Source of the DNA: Saprospiraceae bacterium | GTDB lineage: Bacteria > Bacteroidota > Bacteroidia > Chitinophagales > Saprospiraceae | Assembly (NCBI GenBank): GCA_021298335.1 | Contig: JAJTEZ010000001.1 | Coordinates: 1 to 64,000 of the forward strand | Length of the DNA: 64,000 bases | Direction of reading: 5' to 3' | Part shown: in pieces, positions 18,446 to 27,702 of the stretch | How positions within the stretch are numbered: position 1 is the stretch's first letter | Layout: every line of letters starts with the position of its first letter | Position numbers and translations under genes: made by a program | The notes under the pieces: model-generated | Database searches by the model: none | Told to the model about the DNA's origin: nothing | The model's input: the letters and a program-made list of their open reading frames with translations, nothing else

Positions 18446-19945
18446 TTATCGCAGTTCTTTTCTCAGTCGGGCCACTGGAATATTTAATTGCTCACGGTAT
18501 TTTGCAATTGTCCGACGGGCAATATTATACCCCTTTTCTGACAAAATCTCCATCAGTCTCTCATCAGATAAAGGCTTGGTCTTATCTTCCCGCGCAACCT
18601 CATCATTCAGAATTGTCTTGATTTCCAAAGTGGAAACTTCTGCCCCATCCTGCATTTGCATAGATTCAGAAAAGAAGTCCTTTAGTTTTTTTGTTCCAAA
18701 TTCGGTTTGCACAAACTTACTGTTTGCAACGCGGCTGACTGTGGAAATGTCAAGCCCTGTCACTTCCGCCACATCTTTCAGAATCATAGGCTTTATCCTT
18801 CGTTCATCACCTGTAGTAAAATATTCCTGCTGGTATTGCATAATCGCATACATGGTTCTGTATAATGTATCCTGCCGCTGCTTGATCGCATCGATAAACC
18901 ACTTTGCTGAATCAATTTTTTGTTTGATAAACAAAACCGCCTCTTTTTCCGGCCTGGTAGCCTTTCTTCCATGAACCGCATCCCGATATCCCTTCAGCAT
19001 TTCCGTATACTGATCGTTAATTCTCAAATCTGGAGCGTTTTTACTGTTGAGCGTAAGTTCCAGTTCACCATCTCTGTTATAAATAATAAAATCAGGGATA
19101 ATGTATTGACTTCCCGAACCAGAACCGTCAATCATTCCGGCAGGTTTGGGGTTACACTTCAAAATTTCATCTATAGCCACTTTGAGTTCACTGTCTGAGA
19201 GGCTCAACAGCTTTTTCATTCGGAGATAATGTTTTTTTGTAAACTCCTCAAAAAAATCAGTGAGGATTCTCAGCGCAAGTATTCTCTCATGAATGAGAAT
19301 ATTCGGCTCTTTTTCTATTTTGTCTTCCAGTTGAAGAATCAGACACTCCTGTAGATTTCTTGCGCAAATCCCAGCCGGCTCGAATTTTTGAATTTTTCGT
19401 ACAATAAACATGACCTCTTCCAGATCTGTTTCTATATTTTGGGCAAACAACACATCATCAACAATTGATGAGGGCTCCCGCCGAAGGTATCCATCCTCAT
19501 CAATGGATCCTATGATCTGCATCGCAATCAGATATTGCTGTTGATCCAGATCAAGCATACCCAGCTGTCTTTCCAGGCTTTCATGAAATGTATTCTCAAC
19601 AGCCACAGGCATTGTTCGTTCTTCTTCATTCATATATTCTTCACCCTTCATCTTATAGCTGGACGGGTCGTCATCCAGGTACTCGTTCAGGTAGTCGTCA
19701 AACTCAAATTCCTTTTCACCGGCATCAGAATCTCCCTCCTGGTTATCGGAGGCAGAAAAGGAATCTCCATCAAGATCAAACACATCATCATAATCGTCTC
19801 CTTCTTCCAGTGCTGGATTGGATTCCAGTTCCTCCTTAATTCTTTGCTCAAGGCTTGCGGTGGGAATCTGAAGCAGTTTCATCAGCTGAATCTGTTGTGG
19901 AGACAGCTTTTGCAACATTTTCTGGCTAAGACTTTGCTTTAACAT
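18446..19945 (-). CDS. rpoN: RNA polymerase sigma-54 factor
   Basis: 499 residues with the classic three-part layout. Region I is Gln/Leu-rich (SQKMLQKLSPQQIQLMKLLQ). Region II is strongly acidic (about residues 47-95, rich in Asp and Glu). Region III holds the core-binding and DNA-binding parts, with the RpoN box near the C-terminus (ARRTIAKYREQL). Sigma-54 recognises -24/-12 promoters and needs an AAA+ activator; no such activator gene is in the window. The length is typical for Bacteroidota. A TATATTTG -7 box lies about 95-105 bp upstream in an AT-rich gap shared with the divergent aminopeptidase gene. Confidence 0.97.
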   Translation of the reverse strand: MLKQSLSQKMLQKLSPQQIQLMKLLQIPTASLEQRIKEELESNPALEEGDDYDDVFDLDGDSFSASDNQEGDSDAGEKEFEFDDYLNEYLDDDPSSYKMKGEEYMNEEERTMPVAVENTFHESLERQLGMLDLDQQQYLIAMQIIGSIDEDGYLRREPSSIVDDVLFAQNIETDLEEVMFIVRKIQKFEPAGICARNLQECLILQLEDKIEKEPNILIHERILALRILTDFFEEFTKKHYLRMKKLLSLSDSELKVAIDEILKCNPKPAGMIDGSGSGSQYIIPDFIIYNRDGELELTLNSKNAPDLRINDQYTEMLKGYRDAVHGRKATRPEKEAVLFIKQKIDSAKWFIDAIKQRQDTLYRTMYAIMQYQQEYFTTGDERRIKPMILKDVAEVTGLDISTVSRVANSKFVQTEFGTKKLKDFFSESMQMQDGAEVSTLEIKTILNDEVAREDKTKPLSDERLMEILSEKGYNIARRTIAKYREQLNIPVARLRKELR

Positions 19946-20040
19946 TCTCTTTTCTTTTTCACTTTAACAAAAACAGAAACAACAGAATTTTATTTCTGGT
20001 TTCCTACCATTCAATAAATACAATTAGTATGTTTACGGGA

Positions 20041-20048
20041 CAAATATA
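20041..20048 (-). promoter_or_regulatory. Candidate -7 box for rpoN-galE
   Basis: TATATTTG on the minus strand within the 190-bp AT-rich divergent gap (19946-20135). It would give an rpoN leader of roughly 90 nt. A TTG lies upstream but too close (10-bp spacer) to count as a -33 element. Confidence 0.3.
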
Positions 20049-20135
20049 ATAAGTTAAACAATCATATTATAAATTTTATTAATATTTTGTATATTTTCAT
20101 TCAACCAATAACAAATTATTTAAATATTTAATAAC

Positions 20136-21914
20136 ATGAGTATTGCTCAACGATTAGGTCTTCTTCGCGCTGCCATGCAAACAAAAGGTATAGATGCAGT
20201 GATAGTACCTACAGCTGACCCGCACCAAAGTGAATACATTCCGGCATTCTGGCAGGAAAGGGAATGGATCTCAGGTTTTACCGGCTCAGCTGGACTGGTC
20301 GTCGTTGAAAAGGACCATGCTGCCCTTTGGACAGATTCAAGATATTTTCTTCAGGCCGAAATGGAATTAAGGGAGACAGGCGTCCTCCTTCAGAAAATGG
20401 TAAACCAGTTTGGTAGCCCATACATTGACGATCTGGCAGAGAGGTTGCCCGAAGGCTCAACAGTGGGAGTAAATGGGTTTCTGTTTTCCAGATCTTCTGT
20501 TGAGGCTATGCAGGCCAGGTTTACGTCAAAAGGCATTCATCTGAATTACAGGTGTGATATATTTTCAGATATATGGGAAAATCGTCCGGAATTGTCAAGC
20601 TCTCCAATTTCCTGTTTTGAAGATCAATATACAGGACAGTCACTGCAGGATAAATTAAATGCAATTCGCAGTGAGCTGGGTAAAAATGGGGCACAAAACC
20701 ATCTCATTACAGCATTGGACGATCTTGCCTGGACATTTAATATACGAGGAAAAGATGTAGAATTTAATCCAGTGTCATTGGGCTATGCAATCATTGGTGA
20801 AACAACAGCAACGATTTTTATTGATGAATTCAGACTTACACCCAAAGTCAAGTCGGCATTTAAAAAAGCCGGGGTCAGCATTCGCCAGTACAACGAACTG
20901 ATCTCGTTTCTTTCCAATATGAAGGAGCACGATACAATTCTGATTGATCCTTACCTCTGCAGCATGGCTGTGTACGAATCAGTCAATGCAACCATTGTAC
21001 ATGGGCCATCAATTGCCAAAAAGCTGAAAGCAATCAAAAACGAAAAAGAAAGCCAGCACATCCGACAAGCAATGCGCAAAGATGGTGCAGCGCTGGCGGC
21101 TACATTTTTTTGGCTTGAAAATGCGCTGAATCATAAAGAGAATGTCACAGAATTTATCCTTGCACAAAAGCTGGCTGAGTTTCGAGCCACTCAAAAGCTT
21201 TATCAGGGCGAAAGTTTTTCAGCAATAGTCGGATATAAATCCAACGGGGCTATCATCCATTATCGCCCCGAAGAAGAAACTTCTGCAAGAATTGCCTCTG
21301 AGGGAATATTGCTGGTAGATTCAGGTGGCCAGTACCTCGATGGTACAACGGACATTACCCGCACATTTGCTCTAAGCCAGCCATCGGACGAACAAAAAAC
21401 AGCCTATACGCTCATCCTTAAAGGGCTGATTGCTTTATCGCGGGCAATATTTCCCGAAGGCACTATGGGTGTACAACTGGATACGCTTGCCCGTCAGTTT
21501 TTATGGTCTCACGGGCTCAACTATGGTCATGGTACGGGCCACGGCGTAGGTTTTTATCTGAACGTGCATGAACCGCCACAGGGCTTTGCCCCGGGAATTG
21601 CGGAGAGAGGTAAAACAATCCATGAACCTGGCATGCTTAGCAGTAACGAACCCGGATTTTATAAAACAGGTGAATTTGGCATTAGACTTGAAAATTTAAT
21701 TCTCGTTGAAAAATCATCCATGCAGGGCTTCTTACAATTTGAGACTGTCACCCTCTACCCTTTCGACCACACACTGATTCAGGATTTCCTCCTGACCAGG
21801 GAAGAGAAAGACTGGATCAATACTTACCACAAAAAAGTGTATTCCCAGGTAAGCCCTTTGCTTACAGCTGACATTAAGTTGTGGTTTAAGGATAAGTGCA
21901 GGAGGCTGAAGTAA
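20136..21914 (+). CDS. Xaa-Pro aminopeptidase (aminopeptidase P family, M24B)
   Basis: 592 residues, the long three-domain form: two creatinase-like N-terminal domains (first with VPTADPHQSEYIP) and a C-terminal pita-bread metallopeptidase domain. The dinuclear metal ligands are visible: two Asp in LVDSGGQYLDGTTDITRTF, His in GHGTGHGVGFYLNVHE, Glu in LSSNEPGFY and Glu in FGIRLENLILVE. It removes N-terminal residues preceding proline. With no signal peptide it should be cytoplasmic. It is a stand-alone gene, divergent from rpoN and convergent with the GT2 gene (2 bp between stops). Confidence 0.94.
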   Translation: MSIAQRLGLLRAAMQTKGIDAVIVPTADPHQSEYIPAFWQEREWISGFTGSAGLVVVEKDHAALWTDSRYFLQAEMELRETGVLLQKMVNQFGSPYIDDLAERLPEGSTVGVNGFLFSRSSVEAMQARFTSKGIHLNYRCDIFSDIWENRPELSSSPISCFEDQYTGQSLQDKLNAIRSELGKNGAQNHLITALDDLAWTFNIRGKDVEFNPVSLGYAIIGETTATIFIDEFRLTPKVKSAFKKAGVSIRQYNELISFLSNMKEHDTILIDPYLCSMAVYESVNATIVHGPSIAKKLKAIKNEKESQHIRQAMRKDGAALAATFFWLENALNHKENVTEFILAQKLAEFRATQKLYQGESFSAIVGYKSNGAIIHYRPEEETSARIASEGILLVDSGGQYLDGTTDITRTFALSQPSDEQKTAYTLILKGLIALSRAIFPEGTMGVQLDTLARQFLWSHGLNYGHGTGHGVGFYLNVHEPPQGFAPGIAERGKTIHEPGMLSSNEPGFYKTGEFGIRLENLILVEKSSMQGFLQFETVTLYPFDHTLIQDFLLTREEKDWINTYHKKVYSQVSPLLTADIKLWFKDKCRRLK

Positions 21915-21916
21915 AA

Positions 21917-22639
21917 TCAGATGCGGCCCCAGGTATTATACTTTAATATGCAGTAAATTGCCCGGAATCCGTCTTTCCAGTTGATTTTTTTACCCTCTGC
22001 ATAGGTCCGTCCGTAGTAGGAAATCCCTACTTCGTAAATTCTGATCCCGGGTATTCTTGCAATTCTTGCTGTGACCTCTGGTTCAAAGCCAAAGCGTTTT
22101 TCCTGAAGGGTTACATTTTTGATAATTTCCGCCTTCCACATTTTATAGCATGTCTCCATGTCTGTCAGATTCAGATTTGTCATTGCGTTGGATAGAAAGG
22201 TGAGAATCTTATTTCCAATCGAATGCCAGAAAAATAAGATTCTGTGGGCATTTCCCCCCATGAATCTCGATCCGTAAACAACATCAGCAAAGCCATCAAG
22301 AATGGGTTTGAGCAGCATGTTAAACTCTTCAGGGTCGTATTCAAGATCTGCATCCTGAACGATGACCAGACTACCTGCAGCCTTTTGAATTCCGGTGTGC
22401 AAGGCAGCCCCTTTTCCCTGATTTACAGAGTGTTTGTAATAAGAAATCTGAGTATCATTGTGCTTCTCCATATATTCCTGTACTTTTTTTTCCGTATCAT
22501 CCGATGAACAATCGTTCACAATGATGATTTCTTTATCAACACCTCCAATGAGATGTACAGAACGCACTTTGTCGAGAATGGTATGAATGGTTTTTCCTTC
22601 ATTATAGGCCGGTATGATTACAGAAAGTGTATGGTTCAT
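21917..22639 (-). CDS. Family 2 glycosyltransferase (dolichyl-phosphate mannosyltransferase-like)
   Basis: 240-residue GT-A enzyme. The start MNHTLSVIIPAYNEGKTI, the NDCSSDDT segment and the DXD-type motif DADLEYDPEE (about residue 96) are typical of GT2 members related to DPM1, which charge polyprenyl phosphate with a hexose. A membrane tail is lacking, so it resembles the soluble DPM1-like branch. A possible role is supplying polyprenyl-linked sugar to GT-C enzymes such as the one at about 7.5 kb, but that is inference. The neighbours give no further clue. Confidence 0.85.
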   Translation of the reverse strand: MNHTLSVIIPAYNEGKTIHTILDKVRSVHLIGGVDKEIIIVNDCSSDDTEKKVQEYMEKHNDTQISYYKHSVNQGKGAALHTGIQKAAGSLVIVQDADLEYDPEEFNMLLKPILDGFADVVYGSRFMGGNAHRILFFWHSIGNKILTFLSNAMTNLNLTDMETCYKMWKAEIIKNVTLQEKRFGFEPEVTARIARIPGIRIYEVGISYYGRTYAEGKKINWKDGFRAIYCILKYNTWGRI

Positions 22640-22736
22640 ATTTTAGATTTTACACAGTGCTCTTTTTGGTGAAAATAGTTACTTTCGAGGCCAAAATTGA
22701 AAAGCACACCAATTAATAAACAGCAAAAGTAAAAAA

Positions 22737-23834
22737 ATGACCTTTCATTCACTAAAGATCCGTAAGATTGTACAGGAAACACCTACGGCTATCACGATTT
22801 ATTTTGACATCCCTCAAGAGAGAAAGCCAGATTTTCACTACGAAGCCGGCCAATATCTGACAATAAAAGCCACGATCAACGGCAAGGAAATTCGTCGTGC
22901 GTATTCCATCTGCACGACACCGATCGATCAGGCATTGGCTGTGACAGTCAAAAAAGTGCCTCAGGGGCAGATGTCAAATTACCTGCACCAACAGGTGCGT
23001 GAAGGTGATCATCTTGACGTGATGTCACCGCAAGGCCATTTTGTGGTCAGACCAGACCACGCACGTGAAAGAGACTATTATTTTATTGCGGCCGGAAGTG
23101 GTATTACCCCAGTGATTTCCATGATTCGGACCATTCTGGAAGAAGAGCCCAAATCGCGGTGTCATCTCTTGTATGGGAATAAAAACGAAACTGAGATTAT
23201 CTTCAGAAGTCAAATTGAAGGACTTCTCAGTAAATATGAAGGTCAATTTACATCAGAAATCATTCTTAGTCAGCCTCTGGTCAGAAAGGAAGGGGGCGTT
23301 GCAGGTCTTTTTGCAAAAAAAATCATTGACTGGAAGGGTAAAACCGGACGAATTACTCCTGGCGTTTTCAAAACTTTTCTGGGAGACAACCCTACGGCGA
23401 TAAAAGATAAACATTATTTATTGTGTGGCCCCGGAGACATGATTTTAACACTGGAGTCTTATCTACGGGATGGAGGAACTGACACGCATTGCATTCACCG
23501 AGAATTTTTTACTACCGCATCCGGACAAAAAGAGGAAAAAAATGATGAAGCTGCCGCGTTATCCGCAATGCATGTTACCCTTCATGGACAAACTTTTGAA
23601 CTTGATGTTCCTGCGGGCAAAACGATTTTGGATGTTTTGGTCGACGCCAAAAAAGATCCTCCCTACTCATGTACAAGCGGCGCCTGTTCTACCTGTATGG
23701 CAAAAGTAACAGCAGGAGAAGTCAAAATGGACAGTTGCTATGCCCTAGACGAAGATGAAGTTGCTGCAGGATTCATCCTTACCTGTCAGGCAAGACCTCT
23801 GACAGAAAAGGTGGAGATTACCTTTGATGTCTGA
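22737..23834 (+). CDS. Ferredoxin-NADP-reductase-type oxidoreductase with C-terminal 2Fe-2S domain (PaaE-like)
   Basis: 365 residues in three parts: FAD-binding beta-barrel ([20 protein letters not shown]), NAD(P)-binding domain ([15 protein letters not shown], then LLCGPGDMI), and a plant-type 2Fe-2S ferredoxin domain with CTSGACSTC and a fourth Cys about 35 residues on (ILTCQARP). This is the layout of PaaE, the reductase of the phenylacetyl-CoA epoxidase, and of related oxygenase reductases. No paaABCD genes are nearby, so the partner oxygenase or desaturase is unknown and I withhold the gene symbol. It heads a plus-strand run; a kipA-like gene begins 12 bp after its stop. Confidence 0.88.
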   Translation: MTFHSLKIRKIVQETPTAITIYFDIPQERKPDFHYEAGQYLTIKATINGKEIRRAYSICTTPIDQALAVTVKKVPQGQMSNYLHQQVREGDHLDVMSPQGHFVVRPDHARERDYYFIAAGSGITPVISMIRTILEEEPKSRCHLLYGNKNETEIIFRSQIEGLLSKYEGQFTSEIILSQPLVRKEGGVAGLFAKKIIDWKGKTGRITPGVFKTFLGDNPTAIKDKHYLLCGPGDMILTLESYLRDGGTDTHCIHREFFTTASGQKEEKNDEAAALSAMHVTLHGQTFELDVPAGKTILDVLVDAKKDPPYSCTSGACSTCMAKVTAGEVKMDSCYALDEDEVAAGFILTCQARPLTEKVEITFDV

Positions 23835-23846
23835 TCAATCTGTCAA

Positions 23847-24701
23847 ATGAACACTCCCGGACTTTCAATCCTGAAAACACCGGCATATTGCAGCATACAG
23901 GATGCCGGAAGATATGGATGGAGGCATGCCGGTGTACCTGTATCAGGATGGATGGATACTCAGAGCGCTTTGCTAGCCAATCAACTTCTGCAAAATATTC
24001 CATATGCTCCTGTGATTGAGTGTTTGGGTTCCGGCGGAGAATTCTTGTTTCATGATTCGGTGTGGATCGTATGTACAGGTGCAAAAGCAAACATTGCGAT
24101 TGATAACCAACCCATTGAAACAAATAAGGTTATTCAGGTTTCACAAGGGCAAACACTTCACATTGGAGCATTTATGGAGGGACATGTACTCTACCTTGGC
24201 TTGGCCGGAAGCATTTATACCCAACAGGTTCTGGGCAGTCAATCACCGATTCAGTGCGCCCATCAGCAACGCCTGGAAAAAGGTATGACAATCATCGGAG
24301 ATTGGAAGAAATCCATGCAACCTTCCACAAGCAGAATCTCTAACAACGCAAATTATAAAGAGTTATGTGTGCCTGTTTTGCCAGGACCAGAGTATCACTG
24401 GCTCAACCAGCAGCATAGACAAACACTTCAGGGAATATTCAGGGTTTCTACCCGAGCAGACAGGATGGCATACCTGCTTGAGGGTCCCCGAATCATAGCC
24501 GAGATACAGAGAAATATGCGTACATCGGCCGTGATGCCCGGAGTGATTCAGTGGCTTCCATCCGGCACTTTGATGATTCTGATGCGCGATTGTCAGACGA
24601 CTGGTGGTTATCCGAGGATTGCGATTCTTGAAGAAGCGAGCATCAATCTTATTGCACAGAAACCCCCGGGTAGTCAGATTAGCTTTGCAATACAGACATA
24701 G
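23847..24701 (+). CDS. KipA / 5-oxoprolinase subunit C (PxpC)-like protein
   Basis: 284-residue member of the biotin-dependent carboxyltransferase-like family. Diagnostic parts are SIQDAGRYGWRHAGVPVSG near the N-terminus, ANQLLQN, and the C-terminal GVIQWLPSGTLMILMRD-QTTGGYPRIA region. In other bacteria PxpC acts with PxpB and PxpA to cleave 5-oxoproline using ATP, or KipA acts as antagonist partner of KipI. Neither pxpA nor pxpB/kipI is present nearby, so this is an orphan subunit here. The partner may be encoded elsewhere. It follows the reductase gene by 12 bp and overlaps the next start by 1 bp, implying one operon. Confidence 0.85.
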   Translation: MNTPGLSILKTPAYCSIQDAGRYGWRHAGVPVSGWMDTQSALLANQLLQNIPYAPVIECLGSGGEFLFHDSVWIVCTGAKANIAIDNQPIETNKVIQVSQGQTLHIGAFMEGHVLYLGLAGSIYTQQVLGSQSPIQCAHQQRLEKGMTIIGDWKKSMQPSTSRISNNANYKELCVPVLPGPEYHWLNQQHRQTLQGIFRVSTRADRMAYLLEGPRIIAEIQRNMRTSAVMPGVIQWLPSGTLMILMRDCQTTGGYPRIAILEEASINLIAQKPPGSQISFAIQT

Positions 24702-25078
24702 TGTGGAAGATGGCGCAAATCTTTTGGAACATACCCAATGAATCAGGTCCGGATTATGAAGTTGGACTTTACCACGGAGAGAAGAGTGGACATGTCATTG
24801 TATACTCCGGAACCGCAATACTCCGGATTGCATTTTCCGTAACAGCGTCTGCCAGCTACTCATTTTTGCTTGGCGATTCATTGTACCTGATCAAACTGAC
24901 GTTTGATGCAGAAGAGTGGAAATACTTCCTTGAATCCGTAGAGAATGGTCTGCAGATCCCTCAAAGCAACCTTACCCGGAAAGAACAGCCTTTCCCTTCT
25001 GATGCAATTAAAATAACGTTGATTATTTTTATAGTAGTGTTGCTTTTGGCAGGATATTTCTATTTTGTCATCGGATGA
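24701..25078 (+). CDS. Unknown protein with C-terminal membrane anchor
   Basis: 125 residues that I do not recognise. The first ~95 residues look like a small soluble beta-rich domain with several aromatic residues (VGLYHGEKSGHVIVYSG). A charged linker (LTRKEQPFPSD) then leads to a strongly hydrophobic C-terminal helix (about residues 103-123), ending almost at the terminus. That is the arrangement of a tail-anchored inner-membrane protein. The start is either GTG 24701, overlapping the kipA stop by one base, or ATG 24710. The tight coupling to the upstream gene suggests a shared transcript. No signal peptide, cysteine cluster or enzyme motif is visible. Confidence 0.6.
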   Translation: MWKMAQIFWNIPNESGPDYEVGLYHGEKSGHVIVYSGTAILRIAFSVTASASYSFLLGDSLYLIKLTFDAEEWKYFLESVENGLQIPQSNLTRKEQPFPSDAIKITLIIFIVVLLLAGYFYFVIG

Positions 25079-25082
25079 TCCT

Positions 25083-25090
25083 TACATTTG
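25083..25090 (+). promoter_or_regulatory. Candidate -7 box for scpB
   Basis: TACATTTG matches TAnnTTTG. A TTG lies upstream with a 15-bp spacer, shorter than the ~19-bp optimum. If used, transcription would begin between the two candidate TTG starts of scpB and favour the downstream one. Confidence 0.35.
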
Positions 25091-25133
25091 CATCCTGATT
25101 TTATTTTTTACAGACTTTAGAAAATCCGCAAAT

Positions 25134-25748
25134 TTGAACAACTTAGCCAGACATACAGAAGCGTTGATTTTTGCCGCTAACCCATCTATTTCTCTTGAGG
25201 AGATGAAAGCTACCCTTGAAGAGATACTCGGAATTGCAATCAGTCTTGATGAAATCATAGAGGCTATTGAAGCGTTGAAAGTCAGATATTCGGAAGATTT
25301 TTATGCATTTGAACCCGTTGAAATAGCAGGAGGATTTCGGTTTATGACCAAAGGAGCGTACCATCTCACAATAGGCACATTTTTGAAGCAAAATACTCAG
25401 AAAAAATTAAGCCGTTCGGCGATGGAATCACTTGCAATCATCGCTTATCGCCAGCCAGTGACTAAGGCCGAAATAGAGTCAATCAGAGGAGTAAACAGTG
25501 ATTATACCATTCAAAAACTTTTGGAAAAGGATTTGATTGAAATTACCGGTAGGAGCGAAGGGCCGGGGAAGCCCCTTCTCTATAGCACTTCACAAAAGTT
25601 TACTGATTATTTTGGTTTAAAGTCAATCGCTGATCTCCCCAGGTTAAAGGAAATTGAACCTGTGGATCACCAGATTGGGGAACCTATGCCGATAGAGACA
25701 CAAAACCCTGCGGAGGAAAAATCTGTTTCAGAGGAAGAAAATCACTAA
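25134..25748 (+). CDS. scpB: Segregation and condensation protein ScpB
   Basis: ScpB is the winged-helix dimer that with ScpA and SMC forms the condensin complex for chromosome segregation. I choose TTG 25134 (MNNLARHTEALIFAA), where family similarity begins, giving 204 residues. An in-frame TTG at 25065 would add 23 hydrophobic, unconserved residues and overlap the previous gene. Diagnostic motifs are LSRSAMESLAIIAYRQPVTKAEIESIRGVNSDYTI and LIEITGRSEGPGKPLLY, each a hallmark of the C-terminal winged helix. scpA is not in the window. The acidic tail (about 180-204) is usual for the family. The DUF2480 gene follows after 1 bp. Confidence 0.92.
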   Translation: MNNLARHTEALIFAANPSISLEEMKATLEEILGIAISLDEIIEAIEALKVRYSEDFYAFEPVEIAGGFRFMTKGAYHLTIGTFLKQNTQKKLSRSAMESLAIIAYRQPVTKAEIESIRGVNSDYTIQKLLEKDLIEITGRSEGPGKPLLYSTSQKFTDYFGLKSIADLPRLKEIEPVDHQIGEPMPIETQNPAEEKSVSEEENH

Positions 25749-25749
25749 A

Positions 25750-26271
25750 ATGTCAGACACAGCCTTAATCAACAGAGTAGCGGAAAGCGGTATTATCACC
25801 ATCAACCTGGAAGAATGGTATCCCTCGGAAGAAATCGTCACCTTTGATCTAAAAAAATATTTATTTCACGAACTGATCCTTAGGGAAAAGGATTTCAGAC
25901 AGGCTCTTTTGGAACAGGACTGGTCGGTATTTCAACATAAAATTGTACTGATTAACTGTACCGCAGACGCTATCATACCTCTTTGGGCCTATATGCTGGT
26001 AGCAAATTATCTTTCGGGCATTGCATCGGATGTATTTCAGGGTGAAGCAGAAGAGTACCTGACGTGTTACTATAAGAAAGTAATAGAATCCCTCGATACC
26101 AAACAATATGAAGGACAACGTATCGTTATCAAAGGGTGCAGCCACAAACCGGTGCCGGCACAGGCATACGCAAGCATGACAATAAGGTTAAAGCCCCTTG
26201 CTCTAAGCATCATGTTTGGAGAACCTTGCAGCACAGTACCCATTTTTAAAAAACCCAAATCTGCTGAATAA
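25750..26271 (+). CDS. DUF2480 family protein
   Basis: 173 residues matching DUF2480 along the whole length: NRVAESGIITINLEEWYP at the start, FHELILREKDFR, the INCTADAIIPLWAYML core, then VIKGCSHKPVPAQAY and IMFGEPCSTVP at the end. The conserved cysteines in NCTAD, KGCSHK and EPCST could bind a metal or act chemically, but no function is established for this family, which I know only from Bacteroidota. It is cytoplasmic by sequence. The gene sits 1 bp after scpB and 8 bp before the transglycosylase gene, so it is in the same operon. Confidence 0.92.
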   Translation: MSDTALINRVAESGIITINLEEWYPSEEIVTFDLKKYLFHELILREKDFRQALLEQDWSVFQHKIVLINCTADAIIPLWAYMLVANYLSGIASDVFQGEAEEYLTCYYKKVIESLDTKQYEGQRIVIKGCSHKPVPAQAYASMTIRLKPLALSIMFGEPCSTVPIFKKPKSAE

Positions 26272-26279
26272 ATTATTAT

Positions 26280-27176
26280 ATGATGACTCAAAATCGAATC
26301 TCCGTTTTTTTTGCCCTGAGTTTTCTGGTCAGTACTACTCTGCTTTTTTTAAGTTATACAGAAAATGACAAACCAAATGTTCTACGACAAAACGTGACCG
26401 CGGTCAACCTGAATCGCGAATTTGCCTTTGCAGGAGAGACTTTACCCATTAATGATGATACGAGGGAACGTCTGGATAAGGAGTTGTCTGTCAATGCTTA
26501 TCTGCAGTCCACCACACTTCTTAATTTGAAGAGAGCAGCGAGATATTTTCCTGAAGTAGAACGTATTTTGAAAGAAAATGAGATTCCAGAGGATTTCAAA
26601 TACCTCGCCATTGCAGAAAGTGGTTTGCGAAACGTCACATCTTCCGCCAGTGCCAAGGGATATTGGCAATTTATGCTTCCTGCAGCAAAAGAAATGGGTC
26701 TGGAAGTAACAGAAGAGGTGGACGAGAGAATGCATATCGAAAAATCTACAAAAGCAGCATGTGCTTACCTGAATAAACTATATAAACGCTTTGGAAGCTG
26801 GACCAATGCCGCTGCTGCATACAACATGGGGGCGGGAGGTCTGGCCAAATACATTGCAGAACAAAAGGAATCAGATTATTATCACCTTCATCTCAATGAA
26901 GAGACCTCCAGATATGTGTTTAGAATTATCGCTATAAAAGACATCATGAGCAATCCGGAAACTTATGGTTATTTTTTAGAACAAGACCACTATTACCAGC
27001 CTCACCAGAAGTTAAAACAAATCCAGATATCCCACACTATTCCCAATCTGGTAGACTTTGCAAAACAACAAAAGACCACATTGCGAATGCTCAAATACTA
27101 CAATCCTTGGCTGACAGGTAGCCAGCTTACGGTGAAAGCTGGTAAGATGTATAGCATATTGATCCCCGACGTGTAG
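26280..27176 (+). CDS. Membrane-bound lytic transglycosylase (MltD/SLT type)
   Basis: 298 residues. An N-terminal hydrophobic segment (FFALSFLVSTTLLFLSY) serves as signal or anchor. The central SLT lysozyme-like domain carries the catalytic Glu in LAIAESGLRN (about residue 112), followed by SASAKGYWQFM and AAAAYNMGAGGLAKY. The C-terminal ~40 residues resemble a single degenerate LysM (VDFAKQQKTTLRMLKYYNPWL). It cleaves peptidoglycan glycan strands to 1,6-anhydro products in the periplasm. It is last in a plus-strand run and convergent with the peroxiredoxin gene. Confidence 0.92.
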   Translation: MMTQNRISVFFALSFLVSTTLLFLSYTENDKPNVLRQNVTAVNLNREFAFAGETLPINDDTRERLDKELSVNAYLQSTTLLNLKRAARYFPEVERILKENEIPEDFKYLAIAESGLRNVTSSASAKGYWQFMLPAAKEMGLEVTEEVDERMHIEKSTKAACAYLNKLYKRFGSWTNAAAAYNMGAGGLAKYIAEQKESDYYHLHLNEETSRYVFRIIAIKDIMSNPETYGYFLEQDHYYQPHQKLKQIQISHTIPNLVDFAKQQKTTLRMLKYYNPWLTGSQLTVKAGKMYSILIPDV

Positions 27177-27237
27177 TGCGCTGATAAGAAAAGCATTTCA
27201 GATTACTACAATCAGGATTCAAAACAGAAACAGACTT

Positions 27238-27702
27238 TTACAATCCAAGAGCCTTTTTGATCTGCTCTGTATGCTCAGCAGCTACAACGTCTCCAATAAG
27301 ATGTGTTATCACACCTTTTTCATCAGTCACAACGGTCGTACGGTAAGTGCCCATCACTTCTTTACCCATAAACATTTTCGGACCAAAAAACCCAAAGGCA
27401 TTCAACATGGACATTTCAGGATCTGCAATCAATGAAAAGGGAAGAGAGTATTTATCGATAAATTTTTGATGTTTTTTGGCGGTATCCTTGCTGATGCCCA
27501 GTACAGTGTAGCCTTGTTGTTCGAAAAAGGAATAGTTATCCCGAAGATTGCAGGCTTCTTTCGTGCAGGTTGGTGTATCGTCCTGCGGATAAAAAAACAA
27601 AATGTGTTTTTTTCCGACGATTGAGGACTCCGTGATTTCTTCACCTGTCTGCAGAGTTGCCCGGAATGCAGGCACCAAGTCTCCTACGGTTACATTTCCC
27701 AT
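27238..27702 (-). CDS. bcp: Thioredoxin-dependent peroxiredoxin (Bcp/PrxQ type)
   Basis: 154 residues from ATG 27702 (MGNVTVGDLVPAF), which fits the family better than the ATG 12 codons upstream. The peroxidatic cysteine is in DDTPTCTKEACNLRD, with the resolving cysteine five residues later, the PrxQ/Bcp arrangement. GTYRTTVVTDEKG follows near the C-terminus (canonically xxRxTFxID). It reduces hydroperoxides with electrons from thioredoxin in the cytoplasm. It is single and divergent from clpB, the 164-bp gap between them holding both promoters. Confidence 0.93.
   Translation of the reverse strand: MGNVTVGDLVPAFRATLQTGEEITESSIVGKKHILFFYPQDDTPTCTKEACNLRDNYSFFEQQGYTVLGISKDTAKKHQKFIDKYSLPFSLIADPEMSMLNAFGFFGPKMFMGKEVMGTYRTTVVTDEKGVITHLIGDVVAAEHTEQIKKALGL

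Noticed and set aside
18384-18974. Long plus-strand ORF opposite rpoN
   Set aside because: It is antisense to a fully conserved rpoN, has a Ser/Phe-rich random-looking composition and no recognisable motif; a frame shadow.
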